NCBI GenBank assembly: GCA_039975755.1
Contig: JBDWGM010000026.1
Location: 1 to 12,529, forward strand
Direction: 5' to 3'
From: JABSSA01 sp039975755
GTDB lineage: Bacteria > Pseudomonadota > Alphaproteobacteria > Rhodobacterales > Rhodobacteraceae
Length of the DNA stretch: 12,529 bases
Position 1 is the stretch's first letter, and each line of letters starts with the position of its first letter. The position numbers and the translations under genes were made by a program. The notes under the pieces were generated by a model that was not told the origin of the DNA, searched no databases, and saw only the letters and a list, made by a program, of their open reading frames with translations. Shown here piece by piece: positions 5,333 through 12,093 of the stretch.

Positions 5333-7645
5333 CTAGTTTGTGTGGACAGGAATTGTGAAACAGAACCGGGCGCCATCTGCAAATTCAGTATCGCACCAAA
5401 TCTTACCGCCACCCGCTTCGACGATGGATTTACAGATCGACAGCCCCAATCCCATGCCTTCAACTTTTGTCGTTTCAAACTGGGTGAACAGCTTGCCAGG
5501 ATTGGCCACACCCGGGCCGCTGTCTGTGATGGAAACCTTGACGAAACCGCCGTCTTGATGTGCGTCAACGCCGATGGTTTTCGCGTTGTCGTCGTTTGTG
5601 CCAACAGCGTCGATCGCATTGCGCAAAAGATTGACCAAAACCTGCGCAATCTGAACGCGTATGCCCATCACGGCTGGGACGTTTTGCACCTTAGATTTTA
5701 TCGTCACGCCTTGCTCGGTTGCTTCTGCATTCACCAAGCGCAAGGATTGTCGTAAAAGTTCGTCAAAATCAAATGGAGCTTTCCATTCTTCCCCTTTTCG
5801 CGCAAATCCACGCAACGCTTTTATGATATCAGCCGCGCGACCGGCTTGTTGGTCCAGATCGCCCAATATCTGCACGAGCTCCGAATCTGGGTTTTCGCTG
5901 TCTTTGACGACCGAAATGGCCGCATCTGCATTTTGCGTGATCGCCGTGAGCGGCTGGTTCAATTCATGGGCAAGACCGGCGGCCATCTGCCCCAAAAGCT
6001 CTCCTCGAACTCGGTGGGACAAGTCGCGGTTCAGCTTGTTGATCTGCGTTTCTGTGGCCTTGTTGGATGTGATTTCATCCATGGTTGCGACGGCGTGCCG
6101 GGGATTGCCATCGTTGTCACGAATGATGATCGCATTGACTTTGACCCAGATCGTTTCCCCGTCTTTGCGGACACATCGTTTTTCAAGATCAACGGCATGA
6201 TCTTCGATACTGAGTTCGCCTGGGTTCCATGTCAGCGTTGGATCGCCTGGATGCGTAAGGTCAGCAGGGCTCATTTCCAACAGCTCTTCAATTTCATACC
6301 CTGTAATCGCCGCAAGTTTCTGGTTCACCCGAAGGAACTGGCTTGTTTTTGCATCCAATTGGGCCATGCCGCGCGACGCCATTTCAAAGGTTTGGCCAAA
6401 TTCATGCTCTGTCGCTTTGCGCCGTTTGATTTGATCCGTCAGCGCTTGGTTCGCTTGGTCCAACTCTTTGTAGGTTTTGGGCAGGGGGTCCGAAGGGTTG
6501 ATTTCGCCCTGCGATATCAGGGACGATCTTACGGCAAAGGCGCGGATCGGTTTGTAGATGATTTTGGCCAGAATTAGACCAAGAGCGCCCGTCATGAAGG
6601 CTGTTGCGACCGCGATCCAAACATTGCTAAAGCGGTTCCGTTTGATGGCTCCGATAAAGTCGCTTTCAGGTGCATAGACTGCGATCGTCCAAGGCAATTC
6701 TGGACTAATCACCGGCAAGACAAGTGAGACATAGGTTTCACCGTCATGCGTAAATGTCGAATAGGTTTCCTCTTGGATATCGGCGAAATCGCCAATGGCA
6801 TCCGACGCGAACATTTTGCGGACCATTGGGTCGTCGATTTCGGAAAGGCTGACAAATCGAAATGTCCCATCGTCATTCTTTGCCTTCAGCAATTCAGGCT
6901 GCGGGTGCGCGATGACATCTGCGTTTCGATTGACAATCAAGGCGGTGCCATTGTCGCTTATTTTGAGCTGAGCCAGGAATTCTGAAACTGCATCAATTTC
7001 GATGTCGACGCCAATGACACCGCTTATGGTCCCATTGCGGTCGACAACAGGCGAGGCAATGGTGATACCGGGGCGCTGAGAGGAAAAGAAGATGTAGGGA
7101 TCTGTCCACACGCTGGTTTGGACGTCTTTTGCCTTTTGGTACCAAGGTCGGACACGAGGATCATACGTGTCCGCTTCATCGCGTTCTTGCAGTACGATTT
7201 CGTACTGAGCATTTCGCCAGATTAGGTTCGTTTCCCGAACATCGTCAGCCCCAAAAGAGATAATTTTTGACTGAAAGGGGGCAATCGAACCTTGCCGTTG
7301 CACATAGACAAAATTGCCATTTTCATCGCCGTAATAAACGCCCGCAAATTGCGGGGCCGTTTGAAGCTGTTGGAACAAGAGTTGTTCAAGCTGCTGGCGA
7401 TCATCGCTGGGCACGATTTCATTCTCGGCCAGCCGCGCTGCCAATTCCGCGGCTCCGCGTGCGGGATTCAAAAACCCTCTGGAATGGGCGGCTGTATTCG
7501 CGCCTACATCGCTTAAAAGGTCACGGGCATGATTAAGGAGGACCCGTTGCGACGTCACATAAGACGATGTCACGACGATCATCACAGCCAAAAGCTGGAG
7601 CCCAACCAAACAGGAGGCAAGCCAAAGCCCCAATGAATTCTTCAT
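5333..7645 (-). CDS. Membrane sensor histidine kinase (dCache, HAMP-like, PAS, FixL-type core)
   Basis: A 770-residue kinase starting at ATG 7645 with AGGG 9 bases upstream. The first membrane segment is at about 5-29. A periplasmic double-Cache-like sensor spans about 30-335, with the typical YDPRVRPWYQKA (161-172) and GVIGVDIEI (209-217) stretches. The second membrane segment is at about 341-363, followed by a HAMP-like linker. The PAS domain spans about 412-530. The dimerisation and phosphotransfer helix carries His560 (GLAHELNQPLTAI), the FixL-type H-box. The ATPase part shows the N-box NLLRNAIDAV (672-681), DSGPGV (708-713) and GMGLGLSI (730-737). Such Cache domains bind small extracellular molecules (amino acids, organic acids and the like); the ligand here is unknown. 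It forms an operon with the response regulator. Confidence 0.93.
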   Translation of the reverse strand: MKNSLGLWLASCLVGLQLLAVMIVVTSSYVTSQRVLLNHARDLLSDVGANTAAHSRGFLNPARGAAELAARLAENEIVPSDDRQQLEQLLFQQLQTAPQFAGVYYGDENGNFVYVQRQGSIAPFQSKIISFGADDVRETNLIWRNAQYEIVLQERDEADTYDPRVRPWYQKAKDVQTSVWTDPYIFFSSQRPGITIASPVVDRNGTISGVIGVDIEIDAVSEFLAQLKISDNGTALIVNRNADVIAHPQPELLKAKNDDGTFRFVSLSEIDDPMVRKMFASDAIGDFADIQEETYSTFTHDGETYVSLVLPVISPELPWTIAVYAPESDFIGAIKRNRFSNVWIAVATAFMTGALGLILAKIIYKPIRAFAVRSSLISQGEINPSDPLPKTYKELDQANQALTDQIKRRKATEHEFGQTFEMASRGMAQLDAKTSQFLRVNQKLAAITGYEIEELLEMSPADLTHPGDPTLTWNPGELSIEDHAVDLEKRCVRKDGETIWVKVNAIIIRDNDGNPRHAVATMDEITSNKATETQINKLNRDLSHRVRGELLGQMAAGLAHELNQPLTAITQNADAAISVVKDSENPDSELVQILGDLDQQAGRAADIIKALRGFARKGEEWKAPFDFDELLRQSLRLVNAEATEQGVTIKSKVQNVPAVMGIRVQIAQVLVNLLRNAIDAVGTNDDNAKTIGVDAHQDGGFVKVSITDSGPGVANPGKLFTQFETTKVEGMGLGLSICKSIVEAGGGKIWCDTEFADGARFCFTIPVHTN

Positions 7646-8045
7646 CGCAATCGCCCTATACGAGTTCGGGTACTAAATTAACCTTCTGAGCCCCTATCAC
7701 GTCTATCAAAATTTTCAAAATTGTCAGGCACTGGGGCTGCCCAGCGCGTGAACCGATGGCCTCTTTCAGGGACGCTTTGGGCAATTGCGTGCTCTCAGAC
7801 GTGAATCTCTGGCCAAAGTTTTACCATCAAAAGCGGGTTGTTTCGCGGCTGACATCGAGGTTGTTGTCAAAGCCGTTTCCTCTGACAACACTCAGATGAC
7901 GGGGAATTTCTTTAAATTCACGTCAAAAAATTTACCAGAAATTAATAGATTTCAAATTTAACCGGATAGACGACTGATCCGACTACACCACTGATTGTAT
8001 CGCCAACCAAGGTATAAACCCGAATTAGAATAGGATACTTAAAAT
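7646..8045. promoter_or_regulatory. 400-bp divergent intergenic region between kinase and Hint-like ORF
   Basis: No gene is visible here. It must hold the promoters of the minus-strand kinase and, if that is real, of the plus-strand Hint-like ORF. I see an odd palindrome AATTTTCAAAATT at 7710-7722, a CTGGG/CCCAG pair near 7731, an inverted repeat TGTTGTCA/TGACAACA at 7862-7890, and an A/T-rich hairpin GAATTT-CTTT-AAATTC at 7904-7919 followed by ACGTCAAAAAATTT. The part from 7900 to 8045 is clearly more AT-rich than the flanking genes. Confidence 0.5.
7862..7890. repeat. Inverted repeat containing a dispersed GCCnTTTCCTCTGACAA element (copy 1)
   Basis: TGTTGTCA (7862-7869) and TGACAACA (7883-7890) are perfect complements around a 13-nt spacer. 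The right part, TTTCCTCTGACAA at 7876-7888, recurs exactly at 8697-8709 on the other side of the Hint-like ORF, in the same orientation, preceded in both places by GCC and one base. Similarity continues loosely into AT-rich sequence after each copy. It may be an upstream element duplicated with a gene, or a short dispersed repeat. Confidence 0.45.
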
Positions 8046-8633
8046 TTGCTTTCATTTATCCAAAAAAGTAGCCGTTTTTTTCGCCCCTCGCATGGGGAAA
8101 TCGAACCACGGCGAGAAACGCCCACGATTGGTGGGATTGAATTCCAACCCAGCCCCCAAATTTTTGAGCATTTTGGGATATGTGGTGACTGCGAAGTTAC
8201 ATGTCAAAGCGGTCTTATACAGCTGAAACACCTGCGGTTGGACGATCATGTAATAACGCGCTCAAATGGCCTCGTTTCTCCCGTTTGTATGATGGTGAAT
8301 TCAAACGATTTAGGGACAGAAGGCAGGCCGCGTGCAGGCGCAGTTTTAAGTGGTAGTCTCGGCAACGACCTTCCTCAAGGGGACTTAGCGATAGGCGCAA
8401 AAAGCACGTTCACATCCTACCAAAGGTCCGAAACCACAGCGCGCCTAAAGGCGGTTGCAAATGGGCCGACGTCAAGAAAGGGACCGAACGCATTGATCGA
8501 CTGTCCTGTTGAAGCGTTGTGCGTACCCGTTTTTGAAATGCGGGTCGAAATTCTGATGCATGGCATTTACGTCCTTTGCCCAAGCCTCTCGGATGTTTCG
8601 ACGCCCAAAGCGACAAAAGGTTTGGTGGCGTGA
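8046..8633 (+). CDS. Putative degenerate Hint-like protein
   Basis: A 195-residue ORF whose only reasonable start is TTG 8046, with AGGA 10 bases upstream; a stop codon lies just before it. It is not a clear family member. Several stretches, however, fall in the right order for a Hint_2 domain: GICGDCEVTCQSG near 44-56 (compare CFAKGTLIETASG), LIQLKHLRLDDHVITRSNG at 57-75 (compare AVETLSAGDLVRT), RAGAVLSGSLGNDLPQGDL near 96-114 (compare CKGALGNRRELM), and a final VEALCVPVFEMRVEILMHG near 155-173. The SPQH block and the catalytic Cys context are not conserved, so it would be inactive or divergent. Seven Cys residues and unusual codon use for the window are noted. It could instead be a chance ORF. 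Confidence 0.45.
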   Translation: MLSFIQKSSRFFRPSHGEIEPRRETPTIGGIEFQPSPQIFEHFGICGDCEVTCQSGLIQLKHLRLDDHVITRSNGLVSPVCMMVNSNDLGTEGRPRAGAVLSGSLGNDLPQGDLAIGAKSTFTSYQRSETTARLKAVANGPTSRKGPNALIDCPVEALCVPVFEMRVEILMHGIYVLCPSLSDVSTPKATKGLVA

Positions 8634-8636
8634 ATC

Positions 8637-8655
8637 TTGATCACGGCGCGATCAA
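8637..8655. repeat. Small hairpin after the Hint-like ORF
   Basis: TTGATC (8637-8642) and GATCAA (8650-8655) flank a 7-nt GC-rich loop, starting three bases after the stop of the Hint-like ORF. It sits where a terminator would be expected, but there is no T-run on either strand. Confidence 0.25.
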
Positions 8656-8692
8656 TCGAATGCGACCCGGTCTTTGTTAAGACTGTTGAGCG

Positions 8693-8709
8693 GCCATTTC
8701 CTCTGACAA
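8693..8709. repeat. Second copy of the GCCnTTTCCTCTGACAA element
   Basis: Matches 7872-7888 in 16 of 17 bases, in the same orientation, and is followed by an AT-rich stretch (GAATTTAATTTAAC) recalling that after the first copy. The two copies bracket the Hint-like ORF at 8046-8633. The stretch TGTTGAGCGGCC just before it also resembles TGTTGAGCAGCC upstream of the first Hint gene (near 308). Confidence 0.45.
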
Positions 8710-8744
8710 TGCCCAGAATTTAATTTAACAAAAACTGCGGGACA

Positions 8745-9497
8745 TCACGAAAAGACAATACCGCCATCAACGTTCAATGTTTGCCCCGTCACAAAACCCG
8801 CATCGTCCGACGCGAGAAAGGCCACAGGCCCGACGACATCCTCTGGGTTGCCAATACGGGCCAGTGCGGTTTTGGCTTGCCACGCTTCACGGACCTGAGG
8901 GTCTTCTAGGTTCACGCGCCCCATGTCGGTCAAGATAATACCGGGGCAGACGCAATTGACCGTGATGCCAAGAGGGCCAACTTCTTGCGCGAGGACCCGC
9001 GAGAACCCCATAACAGCGGCCTTGGACGCGGAATAATGCGCCTGTTCGGGTGCGCCGTGTTTGCCGCCGATTGAGGCGATGTTGACGATCCGACCGTATT
9101 TGCGCGCTTTCATTGAAGGGAGGAAGGCTTGGGTCACCAAAAACGACCCCTTGGCGTTCACATCCATGACCGCGTCCCAAACGTTTTCCGGCAGGGCATC
9201 CAATTCGCCCGCAATCAGGATGCCGGCGTTATTGACGATCGCGTCGACTTGCCCAAAAGCGTTCAGGACATCAGCGGCCATGTGGTCGACCTGAGCTTTG
9301 TTGCTGACATCCGCGAGGAACGTCTCAGTCCGCTGGCCGGTTTCTTTGATATCAGCCGCAACAGTCGTCAGGTCGCTTTTCGCTGTCTCGATATCATTCA
9401 GGGCAAGATCATAGCCACGCCTTGCAAGACCAATCGCGATGGCGCCGCCAATGCCGCGACTTGCGCCAGTGACCAATGCCACTTTGTTTTGTGTCAT
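8745..9497 (-). CDS. Short-chain dehydrogenase/reductase (classical SDR), last gene of the operon
   Basis: A 250-residue NAD(P)-dependent oxidoreductase. The start is ATG 9497 (MTQNKVALVTG), preceded by GGGGGG; the frame remains open further upstream into the neighbouring SDR gene, but that part is not SDR sequence. Cofactor motif TGASRGIG at 10-17, with Asp35 after the second strand favouring NAD(H). NNAG at 89-92, Asn113, Ser142 and the YSASK motif with Tyr155 and Lys159 complete the catalytic tetrad. C-terminal GFVTGQTLNVDGG is typical of FabG-like SDRs. It follows the other SDR gene with an 11-nt gap. In this operon it probably oxidises or reduces a sugar or polyol intermediate rather than serving fatty-acid synthesis, which is inference from context. 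Confidence 0.88.
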   Translation of the reverse strand: MTQNKVALVTGASRGIGGAIAIGLARRGYDLALNDIETAKSDLTTVAADIKETGQRTETFLADVSNKAQVDHMAADVLNAFGQVDAIVNNAGILIAGELDALPENVWDAVMDVNAKGSFLVTQAFLPSMKARKYGRIVNIASIGGKHGAPEQAHYSASKAAVMGFSRVLAQEVGPLGITVNCVCPGIILTDMGRVNLEDPQVREAWQAKTALARIGNPEDVVGPVAFLASDDAGFVTGQTLNVDGGIVFS

Positions 9498-9508
9498 GTC
9501 GTCCCCCC

Positions 9509-10252
9509 TTACAAAGCGGTATAGCCACCGTCGACCGTCAGGACGGTGCCGGTGATGAAACTTGCCGCATCCGATGCTAGGAATACGGTGGCGTCCGCGA
9601 TTTCGCGCGGCTCGCCCAAACGGCCCATTGGCGTGCGATCCATCCAGACGTTGAACCATTCGGGCTTGGATCGTCCGGCCAGCGTTAGTTCGGTCGCCGT
9701 GTAACCGGGGGCGACGCCATTCACGCGCACCCCTGATTTTGCCCATTCCACGGCCGTGGATTTCACAAGCAGATTCACCCCGGCCTTTGCTGCGTTATAG
9801 GCGGCTTGGGGTTGCGGCCAGACCGCGACCTCGCCGCAGATCGAAGAGGTGCAGACGATGGCGCCGCGGCCTCGTTCGACCATTTTGGCCCCAAAGGCCT
9901 GCAAGCTGTTGAAGACGCCGACGAGATTCACGTCGAGGACGGATTGAAAATCCGCGATATCGACCTTTGCACTTGGCGCGTTGTGAACGATCCCGGCATT
10001 GGCCACGAGGACATCCACGGGTTCGGCTGCTGCCAGTTCCGCGCAGGCATCCGCGTCAGTGACATCAAGCTGTGCAAACTGCCCGCCAATTTCGTTGGCA
10101 AGATCGGTGCCAGCCGCCGCATCAATATCAGCGACAAGCACCCGCGCGCCCGCGTCGGAAAACCCGCGACACATCGCGGCACCGATCCCTTTTGATCCGC
10201 CTGTGACAAGAACAGTCTTGCCGTCAAAGCTGATGCGCTGCGCCAGCGTCAT
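9509..10252 (-). CDS. Short-chain dehydrogenase/reductase, polyol-dehydrogenase-like
   Basis: A 247-residue classical SDR with a start at ATG 10252, overlapping the kinase stop as ATGA, so the two are translationally coupled. Cofactor motif TGGSKGIG at 17-24, with Asp42 (VADID) favouring NAD(H). ANAG at 84-87, Asn109, Ser136/137 (TSSICG) and the Tyr152/Lys156 pair in AYNAAKAG. The loop PQPQAAYNAAK before the catalytic Tyr is usual in SDRs acting on sugars and polyols (mannitol, arabinitol, sorbitol, gluconate 5-dehydrogenase groups), which fits the adjacent FGGY kinase. C-terminal SFITGTVLTVDGG is intact. The exact substrate is unknown. Confidence 0.88.
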   Translation of the reverse strand: MTLAQRISFDGKTVLVTGGSKGIGAAMCRGFSDAGARVLVADIDAAAGTDLANEIGGQFAQLDVTDADACAELAAAEPVDVLVANAGIVHNAPSAKVDIADFQSVLDVNLVGVFNSLQAFGAKMVERGRGAIVCTSSICGEVAVWPQPQAAYNAAKAGVNLLVKSTAVEWAKSGVRVNGVAPGYTATELTLAGRSKPEWFNVWMDRTPMGRLGEPREIADATVFLASDAASFITGTVLTVDGGYTAL

Positions 10253-11736
10253 CGCAATACGCCGTTGAGCGCCGGATAGAGGGCTTTGTAGCGTGCATAG
10301 ATCTCTTCGTAGCGTGTGACGTTTTCGGCAATCGGGTCGATGACGCGCCCCGGATGCACCATGGCGGCGATCCCATCGTCAATCGTGTCGAAATGCCCCG
10401 CACCATGGGCGGCCAACACAGCCGACCCCGTCGATGGAGCATCGGGCGAGGCGGGAATACGCACAGGGATGCCTGCCGTATCGGCGTGTATTTGCAGCCA
10501 AAGGTCAGAGGCCGATGCACCGCCGCCCACAGTCATCTCGCCGCTTTGATATCCGGCGTCTTTGAACGCATCCAGAATGGCCCGCGTGCCAAAGCCGATC
10601 CCTTCCATCATGGCGCGGAAGATGTGGTGTTTTTCATGGGCCAGCGTCAGACCGACAATGGCACCGCGCGACAGCGGATCGGTGTAGGGTGTCCGATTGC
10701 CTTGGAAATGATCCTGGATGATCAGGCCATCACAGCCGGGCTGCAGCTCTGCCGCCTTTTTGTTCAGTTCGTCGTAGTCCAACCCGCCGGTGAGACGCCC
10801 CAACCAGTTGATGATCGACCCGGTGGAGGTTTGCCCGCCTTCGACAACATAGCGATCAGGATAGACAATGTCGGCATATGCCCCCCAAACGCCCGGCGCG
10901 CTGAGCGGTTCCTTGGTGACGCCAAATTGCAGATGTGATGATCCGGTGATCAGCGCCAATTGACCCGGTTGCGCCACACCAAGCCCGATCATACCCACCA
11001 ACGCGTCAGCCCCGCCCTGAACGACTTTGACCGATTGCGGCAGGCCAAGCGAATGGGCCGCATGGGCCGTCAGCGTGCCAATCACCTCGCCCGGTGCGGC
11101 GACGCGTGGGGGCCATTTGTCGAGGATGTCTTCGATGCCCAAAGACGCGACCAGTGATTTCGCCCAGCCCCCGTCGCGGTTGCGATAATGCCAACGCAGC
11201 CCAGCGTTATCGAGGCTTGCCGCCCATTCGCCGGTCAGCTTGTAGGTCAGGTAATCCTGATACTCACAGATGCGGTGCGCTTTGTCGTACACCTCAGGCT
11301 CGTTTCGCTTCAGCCACAACGCCTTGGGGATCATCCATTCTGCGGATACCGGGCCATTGCCGCCGCCGTTCAGTGACAAGGCCGCGTCACCCGTGGCCAA
11401 TACGTCATCGGCTTCGACATTGGCGCGTACGTCCATCCAGATCAGCGCCGGGCGCAAAGCATCGCCATTTTCATCCAAAGCGACAACCGAACAACAGGTC
11501 GTCGCATAAGCAATCGACTCGATCTGCGACGGATCAACGCCCGCCTCTGCAATCGCGCCTTGGGATGCTTTGACAAAATTGTCCCACCAATCGGCGGGGT
11601 TTTGTTCGGCGCGTGCACCTGCGGTGAAATTTGTTTTGTAAGGCGCGGCGACATTGCCCAGACACGTGCCCTTTAAGTCATAAACACGCGCCCGCAGGCT
11701 TTCCGTCCCACCATCAACCGTTAGAAAAAATGCCAT
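10249..11736 (-). CDS. FGGY-family carbohydrate kinase
   Basis: A 495-residue ATP-dependent sugar kinase. ATG 11736 is chosen over the adjacent upstream TTG because GGGAGGAG lies five bases before it. The N-terminal phosphate-binding motif is DGGTESLRA (8-16). The actin-like fold continues with QGGADALVGMIG at 240-251, where Asp244 is the likely catalytic base. FQGNRTP is at 344-350, and the adenine-binding GGGASASDLWLQIHAD is at 404-419. Length is normal for the family (about 500). The HFQGNRTPYTDP stretch is reminiscent of ribulokinase-like members, suggesting a ketopentose or related polyol, but FGGY specificity cannot be assigned from sequence alone. It lies between an AhpD-like gene (27-nt gap) and two SDR genes. 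Confidence 0.9.
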   Translation of the reverse strand: MAFFLTVDGGTESLRARVYDLKGTCLGNVAAPYKTNFTAGARAEQNPADWWDNFVKASQGAIAEAGVDPSQIESIAYATTCCSVVALDENGDALRPALIWMDVRANVEADDVLATGDAALSLNGGGNGPVSAEWMIPKALWLKRNEPEVYDKAHRICEYQDYLTYKLTGEWAASLDNAGLRWHYRNRDGGWAKSLVASLGIEDILDKWPPRVAAPGEVIGTLTAHAAHSLGLPQSVKVVQGGADALVGMIGLGVAQPGQLALITGSSHLQFGVTKEPLSAPGVWGAYADIVYPDRYVVEGGQTSTGSIINWLGRLTGGLDYDELNKKAAELQPGCDGLIIQDHFQGNRTPYTDPLSRGAIVGLTLAHEKHHIFRAMMEGIGFGTRAILDAFKDAGYQSGEMTVGGGASASDLWLQIHADTAGIPVRIPASPDAPSTGSAVLAAHGAGHFDTIDDGIAAMVHPGRVIDPIAENVTRYEEIYARYKALYPALNGVLR

Positions 11737-11763
11737 CAACTCCTCCCAAAGCTATCGGCGACA

Positions 11764-12093
11764 TTATAGGTCTCGGAACGCCTCCAAGGCCTTCCCGGCA
11801 TACATGACCGCCGGACCACCGCCCATTTCCACTGCGACCTCCAATGCCTCCACCAATGCCGCCTCATCCGCACCATGTCGTTTTGCGGAATCGATGTGAT
11901 ACAGGATACAGTCTTCGCAGCCTTGGCTTACGGCGACGGCTGTGGCCATCAATTCTTTTTGTGCGGCGGAAAAACTGCCTTCGCGGGTGGCTGTTTTCGA
12001 GATTTTGGTAAACCCTTCAAACAGGGTTGGCGTGGTTTTGGCAAATGCACCAAGGCGGGTCTTGGCAGCGCTTAGTTTGTCTTTACTGCTCAT
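11764..12093 (-). CDS. AhpD-like carboxymuconolactone decarboxylase family protein
   Basis: A 109-residue helical protein. Its ATG 12093 overlaps the stop of the upstream hydrolase gene as ATGA, so it is translationally coupled. Residues 59-66 read CEDCILYH, the CxxCxxxH redox motif of AhpD-type members. Glu47 lies 12 residues before the first Cys, the spacing of the catalytic Glu in Mycobacterium tuberculosis AhpD. This points to thiol peroxidase or disulfide-exchange chemistry rather than true carboxymuconolactone decarboxylation. AhpD is known to be reduced by lipoyl groups of E2 proteins, and the upstream gene looks like part of a lipoyl E2, so a functional link is plausible but inferred. 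Confidence 0.85.
   Translation of the reverse strand: MSSKDKLSAAKTRLGAFAKTTPTLFEGFTKISKTATREGSFSAAQKELMATAVAVSQGCEDCILYHIDSAKRHGADEAALVEALEVAVEMGGGPAVMYAGKALEAFRDL

Noticed and set aside
5323..5649. N-terminal extension of the response regulator by 109 residues
   Set aside because: The extension lies wholly inside the kinase gene in another frame and has no domain. The ATG at 5322 has a ribosome site and begins directly before the receiver domain.
5846..6577. 243-residue plus-strand ORF opposite the histidine kinase
   Set aside because: It is fully antisense to conserved PAS and phosphotransfer sequence, and its translation shows no family features; it is a shadow frame.
9498..9746. N-terminal extension of the last SDR
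   Set aside because: It overlaps the end of the neighbouring SDR gene in another frame. ATG 9497 starts exactly where classical SDRs begin and has a G-rich ribosome site.
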